This document shows, piece after piece, positions 29,836 through 39,272 of a stretch of 64,000 nucleotides of DNA. Source of the DNA: Streptomyces showdoensis (GTDB lineage: Bacteria; Actinomycetota; Actinomycetes; Streptomycetales; Streptomycetaceae). The position numbers and the translations under genes were made by a program. The notes under the pieces were generated by a model. The model saw nothing but the letters and a program-made list of their open reading frames with translations. It was not told the DNA's origin and did not search any database. The stretch's first letter is position 1. Every line of letters starts with the position of its first letter. The stretch spans positions 682,001 to 746,000 of the forward strand of contig NZ_BAAAXG010000028.1 in the NCBI RefSeq assembly GCF_039535475.1. The letters are read 5' to 3'.

Positions 29836-30972
29836 TCAGGACTCGGGGGTCGCCTCGGGCGAGGCCTCGGGTGCCGGCTCGTCCGTCGTGTCCTGTGCCG
29901 GGGCCTCCGGCTCCGGCTTCTTCGTGAGGGCGACCTCCACCGACTCGCGGGCCGCCGGGACCGTCAGGCCCGCGGCGTTCTCGGCGTTCTCCGGGTGGTG
30001 GCAGGCCACGCGCTGGCCTGGGCGCAGCTCCAGGAGCGGGGGCTCCTGGGTCTTGCACAGCTCCGTCGCCTTCCAGCAGCGGGTGTGGAAGCGGCAGCCC
30101 GGCGGGGGCGCGATCGGCGACGGGACGTCACCGGTCAGCAGGATGCGGTCGTTCTTCTGGCCCCGGCGGCGCGGGTCCGGGATCGGGACCGCGGACATCA
30201 GCGCGCGGGTGTACGGGTGCATCGGCGACTCGTACAGGGACTTGCGGTCGGCCAGCTCGACGACCTTGCCCAGGTACATGACGGCGATGCGGTCCGACAC
30301 GTGCCGGATGACCGACAGGTCGTGCGCGATGATCACGTACGTGAGGCCGAGCTCCTCCTGGAGGTCGTCCAGGAGGTTGACCACCTGCGCCTGGATCGAG
30401 ACGTCCAGGGCCGAGACGGGCTCGTCCGCGACGACCAGCTTCGGCTTCAGGGCCAGGGCGCGGGCGATGCCGATGCGCTGGCGCTGGCCGCCGGAGAACT
30501 CGTGCGGGTAGCGGTTGTAGTGCTCGGGGTTCAGGCCGACCAGGCCCAGCAGGCGCTGGACCTCCTTCTTCACGCCGCCCTCGGGCTCCACGCCCTGGAG
30601 CTTGAAGGGCGCCGAGACGATCGCGCCGACCGTGTGGCGCGGGTTCAGCGAGCCGTACGGGTCCTGGAAGATCATCTGCACGTCGCGGCGCAGCGGACGC
30701 ATCTTCGCGACGCCGAGGTGCGAGATGTCCGTGCCCTCGAACTCGATCGTCCCGCCGGTCGGCTCCAGGAGCCGGGTGATCAGGCGGCCCATCGTGGACT
30801 TGCCGCAGCCGGACTCGCCGACGACGCCGAGGGTCTCACCTGGGTAGACCTCGAAGTCGATGCCGTCGACCGCCTTCACGGCGCCGGTCTGGCGCTGCAG
30901 CAGCCCCTTCTTGATGGGGAAGTGCTTCTGCAGGCCGGTGACCTTCAGCAGGGGTTCCGTCGTCTCGCTCAC
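29836..30972 (-). CDS. Oligopeptide/dipeptide ABC transporter ATP-binding protein (OppF/DppF-like)
   Basis: ATPase of a peptide importer, 378 aa. Walker A is VVGESGCGKSTMGRLI, signature HEFSGGQRQRIGIARALAL, Walker B LVVADEPVSALDVS, and H-loop YVIIAHDLSVIRHVSD. The C-terminal oligo-HPY region has the four-Cys pattern CRFHTRCWKATELC with VACHHPE. A Pro/Ala/Glu tail extends it. It overlaps the preceding ATPase gene by 4 bases. Last gene of the five-gene operon. Confidence 0.95.
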   Translation of the reverse strand: MSETTEPLLKVTGLQKHFPIKKGLLQRQTGAVKAVDGIDFEVYPGETLGVVGESGCGKSTMGRLITRLLEPTGGTIEFEGTDISHLGVAKMRPLRRDVQMIFQDPYGSLNPRHTVGAIVSAPFKLQGVEPEGGVKKEVQRLLGLVGLNPEHYNRYPHEFSGGQRQRIGIARALALKPKLVVADEPVSALDVSIQAQVVNLLDDLQEELGLTYVIIAHDLSVIRHVSDRIAVMYLGKVVELADRKSLYESPMHPYTRALMSAVPIPDPRRRGQKNDRILLTGDVPSPIAPPPGCRFHTRCWKATELCKTQEPPLLELRPGQRVACHHPENAENAAGLTVPAARESVEVALTKKPEPEAPAQDTTDEPAPEASPEATPES

Positions 30973-32072
30973 AGCTTCGGCGCAATCTCTTCGGTCCAGA
31001 TCCGGTTCCGCTCCTCCGGCGCCATGTGACAGGCCGAGAAGTGTCGGGAACCGGTCTCCGTCAGCTCGGGGCGTACGGTCCGGGTGATGCCGCCCTTGGG
31101 GACGTCCGCGTACGGGCAGCGCGGGTTGAAGGCGCAGCCGCTGGGGACGTTGATGAGGCTGGGCGGGTTGCCCTTGACCGGGATGAGGCGCTCGGTCTGC
31201 TCCCGGTCGATGCGCGGCATGGAACCGAGCAGACCCCAGGTGTAGGGGTGCTTCGGCTCGTAGAAGACGTCCTCGGCCGAGCCGCGCTCCACGCAGCGGC
31301 CGCCGTACATCACGAGGATGTCGTCGGCGATCTCGGCGACCACGCCGAGGTCGTGCGTGATGATGATGACCGCGGAGCCGAACTCCTTCTGCAGGTCGCG
31401 CATCAGGTCGAGGATCTGCGCCTGGACGGTCACGTCGAGCGCGGTGGTCGGCTCGTCCGCGATGAGCAGCTCGGGGTTGTTGACCAGCGCCATCGCGATC
31501 ATCGCGCGCTGGCGCATGCCGCCGGAGAACTCGTGCGGGTAGTTGTCGAAGCGCTTGGCCGGCTCGGGGATGCCCACCCGGTCGAGGAGTTCGACGGCCC
31601 GCTTGCGGGCGGTCTTCTTGTCGACGTCGTGGTGGACCCGGTAGGCCTCCACGATCTGGTTGCCGACCGTGTAGTACGGGTGCATCGCGGACAGCGGATC
31701 CTGGAAGATCATCGCCATCTCGCGGCCGCGCATCTTGCGCACGGTGTCCGCGTCGGCGGTGAGCAGCTCCCGGCCGTTGAGCCAGATCTCGCCGGAGATG
31801 CGGGCCTTCTGCCGGCCGTACTGGCCGACGGTGTGCAGGCCCATGATGCCGAGCGAGGTGACCGACTTACCGGAGCCGGACTCGCCGACGATGCCGAGGG
31901 TCTTGCCCTTCTCCAGCTGGAAGGTGAGGCCGTCGACCGACTTCACCAGACCGTCGTCGGTCGGGAAGTGGATCTTCAGGTCGCGGACGTCGAGGAAGGC
32001 GTCGGAGGGCGCGTTCCCGGTGGCGACCGGCTCGCCGACGGCGGCGCCGGTCTTCACGAGCTTGTCGGTCAT
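30969..32072 (-). CDS. Oligopeptide/dipeptide ABC transporter ATP-binding protein (OppD/DppD-like)
   Basis: Partner ATPase of 367 aa. Walker A is [19 protein letters not shown], signature [17 protein letters not shown], Walker [15 protein letters not shown], and H-loop [17 protein letters not shown]-terminal Cys-rich [12 protein letters not shown] and FSACHM follow as in OppD. ATG 32072 overlaps the permease stop (ATGA), and the stop overlaps the next ATPase. Both ATPases have complete sites. Confidence 0.95.
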   Translation of the reverse strand: MTDKLVKTGAAVGEPVATGNAPSDAFLDVRDLKIHFPTDDGLVKSVDGLTFQLEKGKTLGIVGESGSGKSVTSLGIMGLHTVGQYGRQKARISGEIWLNGRELLTADADTVRKMRGREMAMIFQDPLSAMHPYYTVGNQIVEAYRVHHDVDKKTARKRAVELLDRVGIPEPAKRFDNYPHEFSGGMRQRAMIAMALVNNPELLIADEPTTALDVTVQAQILDLMRDLQKEFGSAVIIITHDLGVVAEIADDILVMYGGRCVERGSAEDVFYEPKHPYTWGLLGSMPRIDREQTERLIPVKGNPPSLINVPSGCAFNPRCPYADVPKGGITRTVRPELTETGSRHFSACHMAPEERNRIWTEEIAPKL

Positions 32073-33067
32073 GCCAGCCTCACTCGGGGGTCGATCACTG
32101 CGTACAGAAGGTCCACCACGAGGTTGGCGATGACCACACAGGCGGCGGTGATGAGCGTGACGGCCATGATCAGGGGCAGGTCGCGGTCGCTCACTCCCTT
32201 GATGGCCATCCAGCCGAGGCCCTGGAGGTTGAACGCGGTCTCGGTGAGGATCGCGCCGCCGACGAGGGCGCCGAGGTCCATGCCGAAGATGGTCAGGATG
32301 GGGGTCATCGTGGAGCGCATGGCGTGCTTGCCGAGCACGACCGGCTCCGTCAGGCCCTTGGCCCGCGCGGTGCGGATGTAGTCCTCGCCGAGGACCTCCA
32401 GCATGGTGGCGCGGGTGAGGCGGGCGTACATCGCCGCGTACAGGAAGGCGAGGGTGACCCACGGGAGGATCAGACCGCCGAACCAGCCGCCGAAGGACTC
32501 GCCGAGCGGCACGTACGTGGCGTCGAGCCAGCCGAGCTGGGTGCGGAAGACGAGCATCGCCAGCATGGCCGTGAAGAAGATGGGGAGCGAGACGCCGGCG
32601 AGCGCGGTGATCATCGCCGCGCGGTCGACGACCGTGCCCCGCTTGAGCGCGGAGAGGACGCCGGTGGAGACGCCGAGGACCAGCCACAGCACGGCCGCGC
32701 CGATGACCATGGAGAGGGTGATCGGGAAGGCGTCGAGCAGCATCGTCCAGACGTCCTGCTCGGTCTTGAACGAGTAGCCGAAGCAGGGCGCGGCGCAGTG
32801 GATGGAGTCGCCGCCGCCCACGTAGTCGCGGCCGACGAAGATTCCGGAGACGAAGTGCCAGAACTGCACCAGGATCGGATCGCCGAGGCCCAGCTTCTGA
32901 CGGACGCCCTCGATGGCAGCCGGATCCGCCTGCTTGCCGACGAACATCGCGGCAGGGTCACTGCCGGTCAGCTTGGGGATGAGGAAGAAGATGCTGAGCG
33001 TCACCAGGGTGACGACGAGCAGCATCATGACGACGGCGAAGAGCCGTCGGATTATGTATGCAAGCAT
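32069..33067 (-). CDS. Peptide ABC transporter permease (OppB/DppB-like)
   Basis: 332-aa permease with six helices. The opening MLAYIIRRLFAVVMMLLVVT is typical of DppB. The large external loop carries two cysteines (HCAAPCFGY). The EAA loop is EVLGEDYIRTARAKGL, followed by VVLGKHAMRSTMTPILTI. It is coupled to the downstream ATPase and separated from the upstream binding-protein gene by 135 bp that hold a strong hairpin. Confidence 0.95.
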   Translation of the reverse strand: MLAYIIRRLFAVVMMLLVVTLVTLSIFFLIPKLTGSDPAAMFVGKQADPAAIEGVRQKLGLGDPILVQFWHFVSGIFVGRDYVGGGDSIHCAAPCFGYSFKTEQDVWTMLLDAFPITLSMVIGAAVLWLVLGVSTGVLSALKRGTVVDRAAMITALAGVSLPIFFTAMLAMLVFRTQLGWLDATYVPLGESFGGWFGGLILPWVTLAFLYAAMYARLTRATMLEVLGEDYIRTARAKGLTEPVVLGKHAMRSTMTPILTIFGMDLGALVGGAILTETAFNLQGLGWMAIKGVSDRDLPLIMAVTLITAACVVIANLVVDLLYAVIDPRVRLA

Positions 33068-33082
33068 GCGGTCGGCCGGTCG

Positions 33083-33116
33083 GCGGCCGGGGAACCCGAT
33101 CGGATTCCCCGGCCGC
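33083..33116 (-). terminator. Intra-operon hairpin between binding-protein and permease genes
   Basis: GCGGCCGGGGAA pairs perfectly with TTCCCCGGCCGC across a 10-base loop. Placed after the solute-binding-protein gene and before the permease, it may act as a partial terminator or 3'-stabilising stem giving more binding protein than permease. Confidence 0.6.
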
Positions 33117-33202
33117 CGCGCACGGCCCTCACCTGCCCTTCGGACCTAGCGGCGGGTGCGCCGTTGGAGCGAGTTGGTTTCAGACTCGGCTGGTGTGGCG
33201 AC

Positions 33203-34978
33203 TTACTTGACGACGCCGAGCGACGCGTAGTCGTAGCGGCCGTTGTAGGCGTCGGCCGTGTAGACGTTGGTCAGGCGCGAGCCACGCCAGATGATGTTCT
33301 TCTCGTGGGTGAAGGGCAGGTAGACCGCGGCCTCGGAGACCTTGGTGTTGATCTGCTTGTAGAGCTCGCCGGCCTTGGTCGGGTCGGTCTCCTTCAGCGC
33401 CTGGTCGAACAGGCCGTTGACGGCCGGGTCGTTCAGCTCGGAGAAGTTGTTGTTGCCGGACTGCAGGATGAACCGGCCGTCCACGAGCGGCTGCAGGAAG
33501 CCCTGGCCGGTCGGGAAGTCGGCGCCCCAGCCCATGATGATGATGCCGTAGCCCTTCTCCTTGACCACCTTCGGCGAACCGATGATGCCGGAGGTCTGGG
33601 CGCCGTCGAACTGGTCGATCTGGGCGTCGATGCCGACGGCCTTCAGCGACTGCTGGAGGGACTCGGCGGTCGCGATCTCGATCTTCTTGTTGTTGCGGAC
33701 CGCGATGGTGGTCTTGAAGCCGTTCGGCTTGCCGCACTTCTTCAGCGCGTCCTTCGCCTTGGCGAGGTCCGGAGCGCCGCCCAGCTTGCCGTACGGGTCG
33801 TACTTCGGGTCGGCACCCTTGATCGCCGGCGGCAGCATGTTGGCGGCGATGTCGCCACCGGCCTGCGGGCCGCCACGGGCGGTCTGCAGCGACTTGGAGT
33901 CGGCCGCGTAGATGATCGCCTTGCGGCACTCGATGTTGGAGATGACCGTCTGCGGGAACACGGCGTAACGGATGAAGCCGGTCTGCGGGTTGTCCGCGTT
34001 CGCCTTGTTCTGCTGGAGCACCTTCGCGCGGGCGGCGGCGCCGACACCGGTCGCGTTGATGTCGAGGTCGTACTCGCCCTCGATCAGGCGGTTGTCCATG
34101 TCGTCGGCGTTCGTGGTGAACGTGACGCTGATGGTGTCCGGGAGGGCCTTGCGGATGGTGTCCGACTTGGCGTCCCAGTTCTCGTTGCGCACGAGCTTCA
34201 TGGACTTGTTCGGCGTGTACGACTGCCACTTGTACGGGCCGGAGGAGAAGACGCCCAGGCCGTACTTGGCCTTGGTGTCCTTGTCCTGGCGGACCGGGGA
34301 GGCGGCGGGCATCGCCAGCATCTGCAGGAAGTCGCCGTTGGCGACCGGCAGCTTGAAGACGATGGTCTTGTCGTCCGGGGTCTCGATCGCCTTCAGGCCG
34401 AGCTTGTCCGCGGAGGTGTCCTTGTACGGACCGGCGTAGGTCTTCTTGGGGTCGAGGACCTGCTGAAGGTAGATCGGGCCGCCGGAGATGACGTCCTGCG
34501 CCCAGATGCGCTCGATGCCGTACTTGACGTCCTTGGAGGTGATCGGCTTGCCGTCCTCCCACTTCACGCCGTCCTTCAGCGTGAACGTGTAGGTGAGGCC
34601 GTCGGCCGAGACCTTGCCCGCGTCGGTCGCGAGGTCCGGGACCAGCTCGGTGGAGGCGGCGCCCGGCTCGGACTTGAAGGAGACCAGCTGGCGCGTGTAG
34701 TAGCGCTGGAAGTCCCAGACGAAGCCGTAGTAACCGCGCTGCGGGTCCCACGAGTCGGCCTCCTGCGAGCCGATGAACTTCAGCTCGCCGCCCTTCTTGT
34801 CCGAGGGGTTGGCGACCTGGTTCACCGCGGCGTTGAAGCCGGCCGCGCCCGCCTTGCCGCCCTTGCCGCCGCTCTCGCCGCCCTTGCCGCCGCCACACGC
34901 GGTGGTCGCGACCATCGTGGCCGCGGCGAGCAGCGCGCCGGCGGCGATTCTGCGCCTCTGGGAGCTGTTCAGAGTCAT
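33203..34978 (-). CDS. Peptide ABC transporter substrate-binding lipoprotein (SBP_bac_5)
   Basis: 591-aa lipoprotein that captures peptides outside the membrane. After a basic N-terminus, ALLAAATMVATTACGGG is a lipobox. A Gly/Lys-rich linker and the family-5 fold follow (EADSWDPQRGYYGFVWDFQR, LKDGVKWEDGKPITSKDVKYG, VFKLPVANGDFLQMLAMPAA, GWGADFPTGQGFLQPLVDGR). The stop is TAA. The operon order permease C, binding protein, permease B, two ATPases resembles streptomycete oligopeptide systems of the BldK type, but whether it imports a signal peptide or nutrients cannot be told. Confidence 0.95.
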   Translation of the reverse strand: MTLNSSQRRRIAAGALLAAATMVATTACGGGKGGESGGKGGKAGAAGFNAAVNQVANPSDKKGGELKFIGSQEADSWDPQRGYYGFVWDFQRYYTRQLVSFKSEPGAASTELVPDLATDAGKVSADGLTYTFTLKDGVKWEDGKPITSKDVKYGIERIWAQDVISGGPIYLQQVLDPKKTYAGPYKDTSADKLGLKAIETPDDKTIVFKLPVANGDFLQMLAMPAASPVRQDKDTKAKYGLGVFSSGPYKWQSYTPNKSMKLVRNENWDAKSDTIRKALPDTISVTFTTNADDMDNRLIEGEYDLDINATGVGAAARAKVLQQNKANADNPQTGFIRYAVFPQTVISNIECRKAIIYAADSKSLQTARGGPQAGGDIAANMLPPAIKGADPKYDPYGKLGGAPDLAKAKDALKKCGKPNGFKTTIAVRNNKKIEIATAESLQQSLKAVGIDAQIDQFDGAQTSGIIGSPKVVKEKGYGIIIMGWGADFPTGQGFLQPLVDGRFILQSGNNNFSELNDPAVNGLFDQALKETDPTKAGELYKQINTKVSEAAVYLPFTHEKNIIWRGSRLTNVYTADAYNGRYDYASLGVVK

Positions 34979-35088
34979 GGTCGAGCAACCTCCGAAGTCA
35001 TGGCGGCCGTTGTCACGGATGGTCCGCCTTTGGGGGATGTGCCTCTGTCGACAGCGGCAGGGGCTGGTCTTTCGGTGAACGGCGTGTG

Positions 35089-36090
35089 TCAGCGGGAGCT
35101 CTTCGGGTCGAGCGCGTCACGCACGCCGTCGCCGAAGAGGTTGAACGCCAGAACGGTGATGAAGATGGCGAGGCCGGGGATCACCATGAAGAGCGGGTCG
35201 GCCTCGTAGGTGGTGATGGCCGTCGACAGCATCTGCCCCCAGGAAGCGGTCGGGGGCTTCACACCCGCACCGAGGAAGCTGAGCGCCGCTTCGGTGAGGA
35301 TGTTGGTGGGGATCATGAGGGTTGCGTAGACCATGATCGGGGCGATCAGGTTGGGCAGCAGCTCGCGGCGCAGGATGTACAGCCGGCCGGCGCCCAGGCT
35401 CTGGGCCGCCTCCACGTACTCGCGGTTGCGCAGGCTGAGCGTCTGGCCTCGGACGATGCGGCCCACGTAGGGCCAGCCGAAGAAGCCGATCACGACGACC
35501 AGGGCGGCGATGCGGACGCCCGAACCGTCGAGTCCGAGGAACTGGTTCGGCAGGACGGAGACCAGGGCGATGGTGAACAGCAGCTGCGGGAAGGCGAGCA
35601 TGACGTCCATGACCCGGCTGAGGGCCGCGTCGATCCAGCCGCCGAAGTAGCCGGCGACGACACCGAGGACGGTGCCGAGCAGGACCGCGAAGAGCGCGGC
35701 GGCGAAGGCGACGAGCAGCGAGATCCGGGCGCCGTAGACGATGCGGCTGAAGACGTCGCGGCCGTTGACCGGCTCGACGCCGAAGAGGAAGTCCGAGCTC
35801 ACGCCGCCCCAGGAGCCGATCGGGGTGCCGAAGAGCGGGTCGATCTGGTCCTCGTGGAACTCGTCCGGCGGGTGGCCGAGGAGCGAGACGATGACCGGGG
35901 CGAAGATCGCGACCAGGATCAGGAAGACGACCACGAAGGCGCCCGCGAGGGCGAGTTTGTCGCGCTTCAGCCTGGTCCAGGCGATCTTCCAGGGGGAACG
36001 GCCCTCGATCGCCTTGGCCGGCGCGTCGGGCACGGCGTCGACGGCCGCGGCCTGCTCGGCCGCATTCGTCTCGTGCAGTGGTGCCGTCAT
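35089..36090 (-). CDS. Peptide ABC transporter permease (OppC/DppC-like)
   Basis: 333-aa permease, first gene of the importer operon. A ~50-residue cytoplasmic N-terminus precedes [20 protein letters not shown], then the DppC landmark [26 protein letters not shown]. Further helices and the EAA loop [25 protein letters not shown] follow. ATG 36090. The binding-protein gene starts 110 bp downstream. Confidence 0.95.
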   Translation of the reverse strand: MTAPLHETNAAEQAAAVDAVPDAPAKAIEGRSPWKIAWTRLKRDKLALAGAFVVVFLILVAIFAPVIVSLLGHPPDEFHEDQIDPLFGTPIGSWGGVSSDFLFGVEPVNGRDVFSRIVYGARISLLVAFAAALFAVLLGTVLGVVAGYFGGWIDAALSRVMDVMLAFPQLLFTIALVSVLPNQFLGLDGSGVRIAALVVVIGFFGWPYVGRIVRGQTLSLRNREYVEAAQSLGAGRLYILRRELLPNLIAPIMVYATLMIPTNILTEAALSFLGAGVKPPTASWGQMLSTAITTYEADPLFMVIPGLAIFITVLAFNLFGDGVRDALDPKSSR

Positions 36091-36422
36091 CGTGGTGAGG
36101 ACCCCTCTCGGCCGCCGGGTCGCCGGCCCTTGCCCGCCGCGGGTAGCGGCTCGGTGGAACAACTGCTGGGCACCGGCTCGGGGGGAGCCGAACGCCTGGT
36201 GTTCCGGGGAGTCTTCAATGTGCCCGCGATCACCCGCCAGCCCCCAAGGGGAATGTTTGCGTAAACGTGATGCGGTGCGTTGTCTTCCGTTATCCGGACG
36301 TCGTGATCGCGTGAGCGGACCAACTCGGCCGCTATTCGACCAGACCGGACATCCTGCTCAACTCATGCCGCGCGGGCGTGATTTGGGGGGACGGAGGTGA
36401 CGCGGGTGACGGAACGGACGTA
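36091..36422 (-). promoter_or_regulatory. 332-bp upstream region of the peptide importer operon
   Basis: No gene is supported here. It must hold the importer promoter and the 3' region of the SseB-like gene's far side. ATGTTT-GCGT-AAACGT (36253-36268) is a near-perfect inverted repeat and the only AT-rich palindrome, so it is a candidate operator. No clear -35/-10 pair was found. Confidence 0.3.
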
Positions 36423-37214
36423 TCAGTACGGGCGGGGCGCGGCCGGAGGATAGCCGTAAGCCGGGGCGTGCGGAGCCGCGGGGGCGGCGTGCGCGTCACG
36501 GTCGTAGAAGGGCCGGGCGTGGGCGTGCAGCCACATCGCGACCGGGTCGTACCCGTCGGACATCGCGACCGTGGAGACCGGCAGCCCCTCGGGGACGGCC
36601 CCGACGGTCTGGCGCATCATCGTGCGCACCGCCTCGACGGAGCCCGGCGAGGAGTCGTAGAGGTCCAGACCGATGGCGAGGTACGGGGAGCCCAGCGCGG
36701 GCTGCACCCAGGCGCGACGCAGCGAGCGCACGGCGGGCGTGCGGTGGGCGTTCTGCGTGAGCAGGGCGTAGAACTGCGGGATCTCCACGGCGGGCTCGGA
36801 GAGCCGCAGGGGTCCGGCGGGCATCCGGTCCAGGCCGGTGGCGATGCGGCGCAGATCGGCCCAGGGGATGCCGACGCCGCCGCCGGGGGCGTGCGGATTC
36901 AGCCAGATCCCCCAGCGGTCGGGGTAGAGGGCGCGGGCGATCTCCAGACCGGAGGCGAGCTCGTGGCCGCGGTTCCAGCCGGAGGCGGCGAGCTCCTGGT
37001 CGGAGGTGACGCAGGGCGCGTAGCCGAAGCCGTCGACCTCCATGTTCCCGTACTGGGCGTCGGGCGAGCCGGGCGAGCCCTGCCAGAGCAGCATCCGGAC
37101 GTCGGCGGCGGCGAGGGCGTGCAGCAGCTGCTCGTAGGCGTCGTGGCGCCCGGGTGCCACCTGGCGCAGCATGTGCTCGACCTGTTCGGTCGCAGCGGTG
37201 CCTGACGCGCTCAC
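36423..37214 (-). CDS. SseB-family protein (enhanced serine sensitivity)
   Basis: 263-aa cytoplasmic protein of the SseB family. The N-terminal half has SseB-like CVTSDQELAASGWNRGHELA and ARALYPDRWGIWLNPHAPGG. The C-terminal SseB_C-like part (WVQPALGSPYLAIGLDLYDSS, then VSTVAMSDGYDPVAMWLH) ends in a Pro/Tyr/Ala tail. E. coli SseB affects serine sensitivity and its biochemistry is unclear. Here it sits near glycine/serine genes. A second family member follows upstream on the same strand (76 bp gap). Confidence 0.83.
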   Translation of the reverse strand: MSASGTAATEQVEHMLRQVAPGRHDAYEQLLHALAAADVRMLLWQGSPGSPDAQYGNMEVDGFGYAPCVTSDQELAASGWNRGHELASGLEIARALYPDRWGIWLNPHAPGGGVGIPWADLRRIATGLDRMPAGPLRLSEPAVEIPQFYALLTQNAHRTPAVRSLRRAWVQPALGSPYLAIGLDLYDSSPGSVEAVRTMMRQTVGAVPEGLPVSTVAMSDGYDPVAMWLHAHARPFYDRDAHAAPAAPHAPAYGYPPAAPRPY

Positions 37215-37290
37215 CTTTGGGTCCCGCCCCTCGTCGTCCGCATCGCGGTGTGGATCGGCTTGAATCAGTTCAGCTTAAACAGGGGGACGC

Positions 37291-38028
37291 TCACACGGCG
37301 GCGCGCTGGTAGAAGGGGCGCACCTTCGCCAGCATCCAGTCGCCGACCGGGTCCTGGGCCACGTCGAGCAGGATGAGGTTGACCGGCCAGGCCACCTCGA
37401 CCCGGCCGAGGGCGCGCCCGAGGGCGTCGAGCGGCCCGTTGCGGTCGGCGTCGGGGCCGAGCAGCTGGACGCCGATGAAGAGGGCCGGTTCGGTGCCCTC
37501 GACGCTGGCGAGGACGCGGCGGGCGGTGACGACGGTTCCGGCGGCCTCGAACTCGGCGGAGGCGGCGGCGAGGAAGTCGACGGGGTCGTCCTGCCAGTCG
37601 GGCTCGAAGAGGCGGACGCGGCCGCCGCTGGCGGGCCCGTCGAGCGGGGTGCGGCCGGCCCGGCAGAGCTCGGCGACGGCGGGCGGCGGCAGCGGGACGC
37701 CGACGGTGCCGCCGGGGTTCACGGCGATGCCGAGCTGCGGGGGCAGACCGCGGGCGAAGTCGCGGGCGGGGGCCACGGTGAAGGACATGTGGGAGCCGAC
37801 GCAGGCGAGGAACTGCTGCTCGGAGCTGAAGACGGGCACGTAGGCGTAGCCGTCCAGCTCCAGGGTGGGCAGGTCGAGGTCGCTGCTGTCGGGGCCGCCG
37901 CCGTTGGGCAGCGGGACCCACACGGGGCTGCGCCCGAGCACCTCGACCAGTCGGCCGCCGGCCGCGGGGTTGCCGAGCGAGGCGGCCAGCACTTCTTCGA
38001 GCTCATTGCCCGGCCACGTCACGTCCAC
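37291..38028 (-). CDS. SseB-family protein (second copy)
   Basis: 245-aa paralogue of the neighbouring SseB-like gene, sharing VPVFSSEQQFLACVG, GLPPQLGIAVNPGGTVGVPLP and a C-terminal VNLILLDVAQDPVGDWML block. Both end in a similar phrase (VRPFYQRAAV here, ARPFYDRDAH there), supporting descent from one ancestor. GTG 38028 is taken as start, with AGCGAG just upstream; GTG 38022 is possible. Function unknown. Confidence 0.82.
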   Translation of the reverse strand: MDVTWPGNELEEVLAASLGNPAAGGRLVEVLGRSPVWVPLPNGGGPDSSDLDLPTLELDGYAYVPVFSSEQQFLACVGSHMSFTVAPARDFARGLPPQLGIAVNPGGTVGVPLPPPAVAELCRAGRTPLDGPASGGRVRLFEPDWQDDPVDFLAAASAEFEAAGTVVTARRVLASVEGTEPALFIGVQLLGPDADRNGPLDALGRALGRVEVAWPVNLILLDVAQDPVGDWMLAKVRPFYQRAAV

Positions 38029-38147
38029 GGTTCTCGCTTTCCCCTTCCGGCACCCGGTGCGTCCGGCACACACGGTGCGGTTCAGCACCTTAACGGCGCG
38101 TCGGCGCCGCTGTGACCGAAAAGGGGGCGGAAAGCCCGTGGAGTGCT

Positions 38148-38849
38148 TCAGGACACGTCGCGGAAGCCGATCTTCCGCAGGGTGTCGGCGGCGTCCCGGT
38201 CGAGCAGGGTGACCGAGGCGCAGCCCGGGGGCAGCTTCCCGGCCTCGGCGGTGCTCACGAGCCGGCCGACGGCGCGGCGGTGCCGGGCGAAGGCGTAGCC
38301 CGAGACGCCGCGGCCGCGGGCGGCCTGTCCCTCCCGGGCGGTCGCGGGCTCGACGTCGAGCAGGATCAGGTGCAGGGCGGTGCCGCGGCGCCGGGCCTCG
38401 CGGGCGAGCCAGCCGCGCACCCAGGACTGGGTGCCGCAGTCGTGGACGACGACGCTCGCGCCGGAGCGCAGGGCGCGGCGGAGCCCCGCGTAGTGGGCGA
38501 GGCGGGCGAGCGGGCGGTAGACGGCGTAGGGCAGGAAGCGGGGCAGGCGGGCCTCCCAGCGCTCGCGGGTGTGCTGGGAGTCGATGGCGCGGCCCTCGGC
38601 CGTGCGGGCCATCAGGGTCGACTTGCCGCTGCCGGGCAGTCCGGAGACGACCACGACGTCCCCCATGGCGTACGCGAGGGCGCGGGGGCCGCGGTCGGCC
38701 CCGCGGTCGCGCAGGTCGCGCAGCAGGCGGCTGCGGCGGCGGGTCCGGGCACGGGCCCGCGCCCGGCTTCCGGCATTCTGCACGGGTATGCCCGCGCTCG
38801 TCGCATAGGCACCGGTGTGCCGCATCGGCGTCCTCGGCGGCATCTGCAT
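38148..38849 (-). CDS. P-loop ATP-binding protein (AAA_33-type kinase-like)
   Basis: 233-aa protein with VVVSGLPGSGKSTLMARTA as Walker A near residue 69. A very Arg-rich region precedes it (SRARARARTRRRSRLLRD). It resembles the AAA_33 zeta-toxin/kinase group that phosphorylates small molecules or sugars: VVVHDCGTQSWVRGWLA is the Walker B-like strand and GRGVSGYAFARHRRAVGRL a lid. ATG 38849 has GGAG 8 bases upstream. It is divergent from the glycine-riboswitch transcript. Target unknown. Confidence 0.78.
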   Translation of the reverse strand: MQMPPRTPMRHTGAYATSAGIPVQNAGSRARARARTRRRSRLLRDLRDRGADRGPRALAYAMGDVVVVSGLPGSGKSTLMARTAEGRAIDSQHTRERWEARLPRFLPYAVYRPLARLAHYAGLRRALRSGASVVVHDCGTQSWVRGWLAREARRRGTALHLILLDVEPATAREGQAARGRGVSGYAFARHRRAVGRLVSTAEAGKLPPGCASVTLLDRDAADTLRKIGFRDVS

Positions 38850-38927
38850 CGCGTCTCTCCCCCTGGTAGGCCCTGCGGAGACCCTTGCCCACGAAGTGTA
38901 AAGAAAGGGTAATGAGACGCAAGCGAT

Positions 38928-38956
38928 TTGCCGGGCCGAACCGCCGTGCAATGATG
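38928..38956 (+). promoter_or_regulatory. Candidate promoter of the glycine-cleavage transcript
   Basis: TTGCCG (38928-38933) and AATGAT (38950-38955) are 16 bp apart, about 50 bp before the riboswitch. This is a plausible sigma-70-type promoter; the -10 match is moderate. Confidence 0.35.
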
Positions 38957-39007
38957 TGCGCGCAGGCGCTCGCACGAGCGTCCACAACCTCATACCGGCC
39001 GCTCGAA

Positions 39008-39213
39008 TCCGCGCGGGAGAGTCCCGGTCACGCACCGCAGTCACAGGGTGCGCCCGGGCGCCGAAGGAGCAAGTTCCTCCCTTGAATCTCTCAGGCCCCG
39101 TACCGCGTGGATGAGGCAGATCTGAAAAGCGGGCCGCGCCTGTCGTGGCCCCACCCAAGGTGCAAGCCGGGGATGCCCTCGGTGAACCTCTCAGGTTCCA
39201 TGACAGATGGGGA
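39008..39213 (+). ncRNA. Tandem glycine riboswitch upstream of gcvT
   Basis: Two consecutive glycine aptamers. The first has GCGGGAGAGT near its 5' side, the conserved CGCCGAAGGAGCAA (39059-39072) and AATCTCTCAGG (39085-39095). The second has CAAGGTGCAAGCCGGGG near 39156 and GAACCTCTCAGGTTCC (39184-39199), joined by a short linker. Glycine binding is known to switch on gcv genes. A small GGAGGA/TCCTCC hairpin (39211-39225) directly after may be part of the expression platform. gcvT starts at 39273. Confidence 0.93.
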
Positions 39214-39272
39214 GGACCGTCCTCCGTCATGCATGTCGTGCCCTGCACGCCCTGGGACCCGGGAGCCACCCG

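Noticed and set aside
36091..36422. tRNA or rRNA gene in the importer upstream gap
   Set aside because: No cloverleaf, CCA-type end or T-loop pattern could be found there or in the other long gaps.
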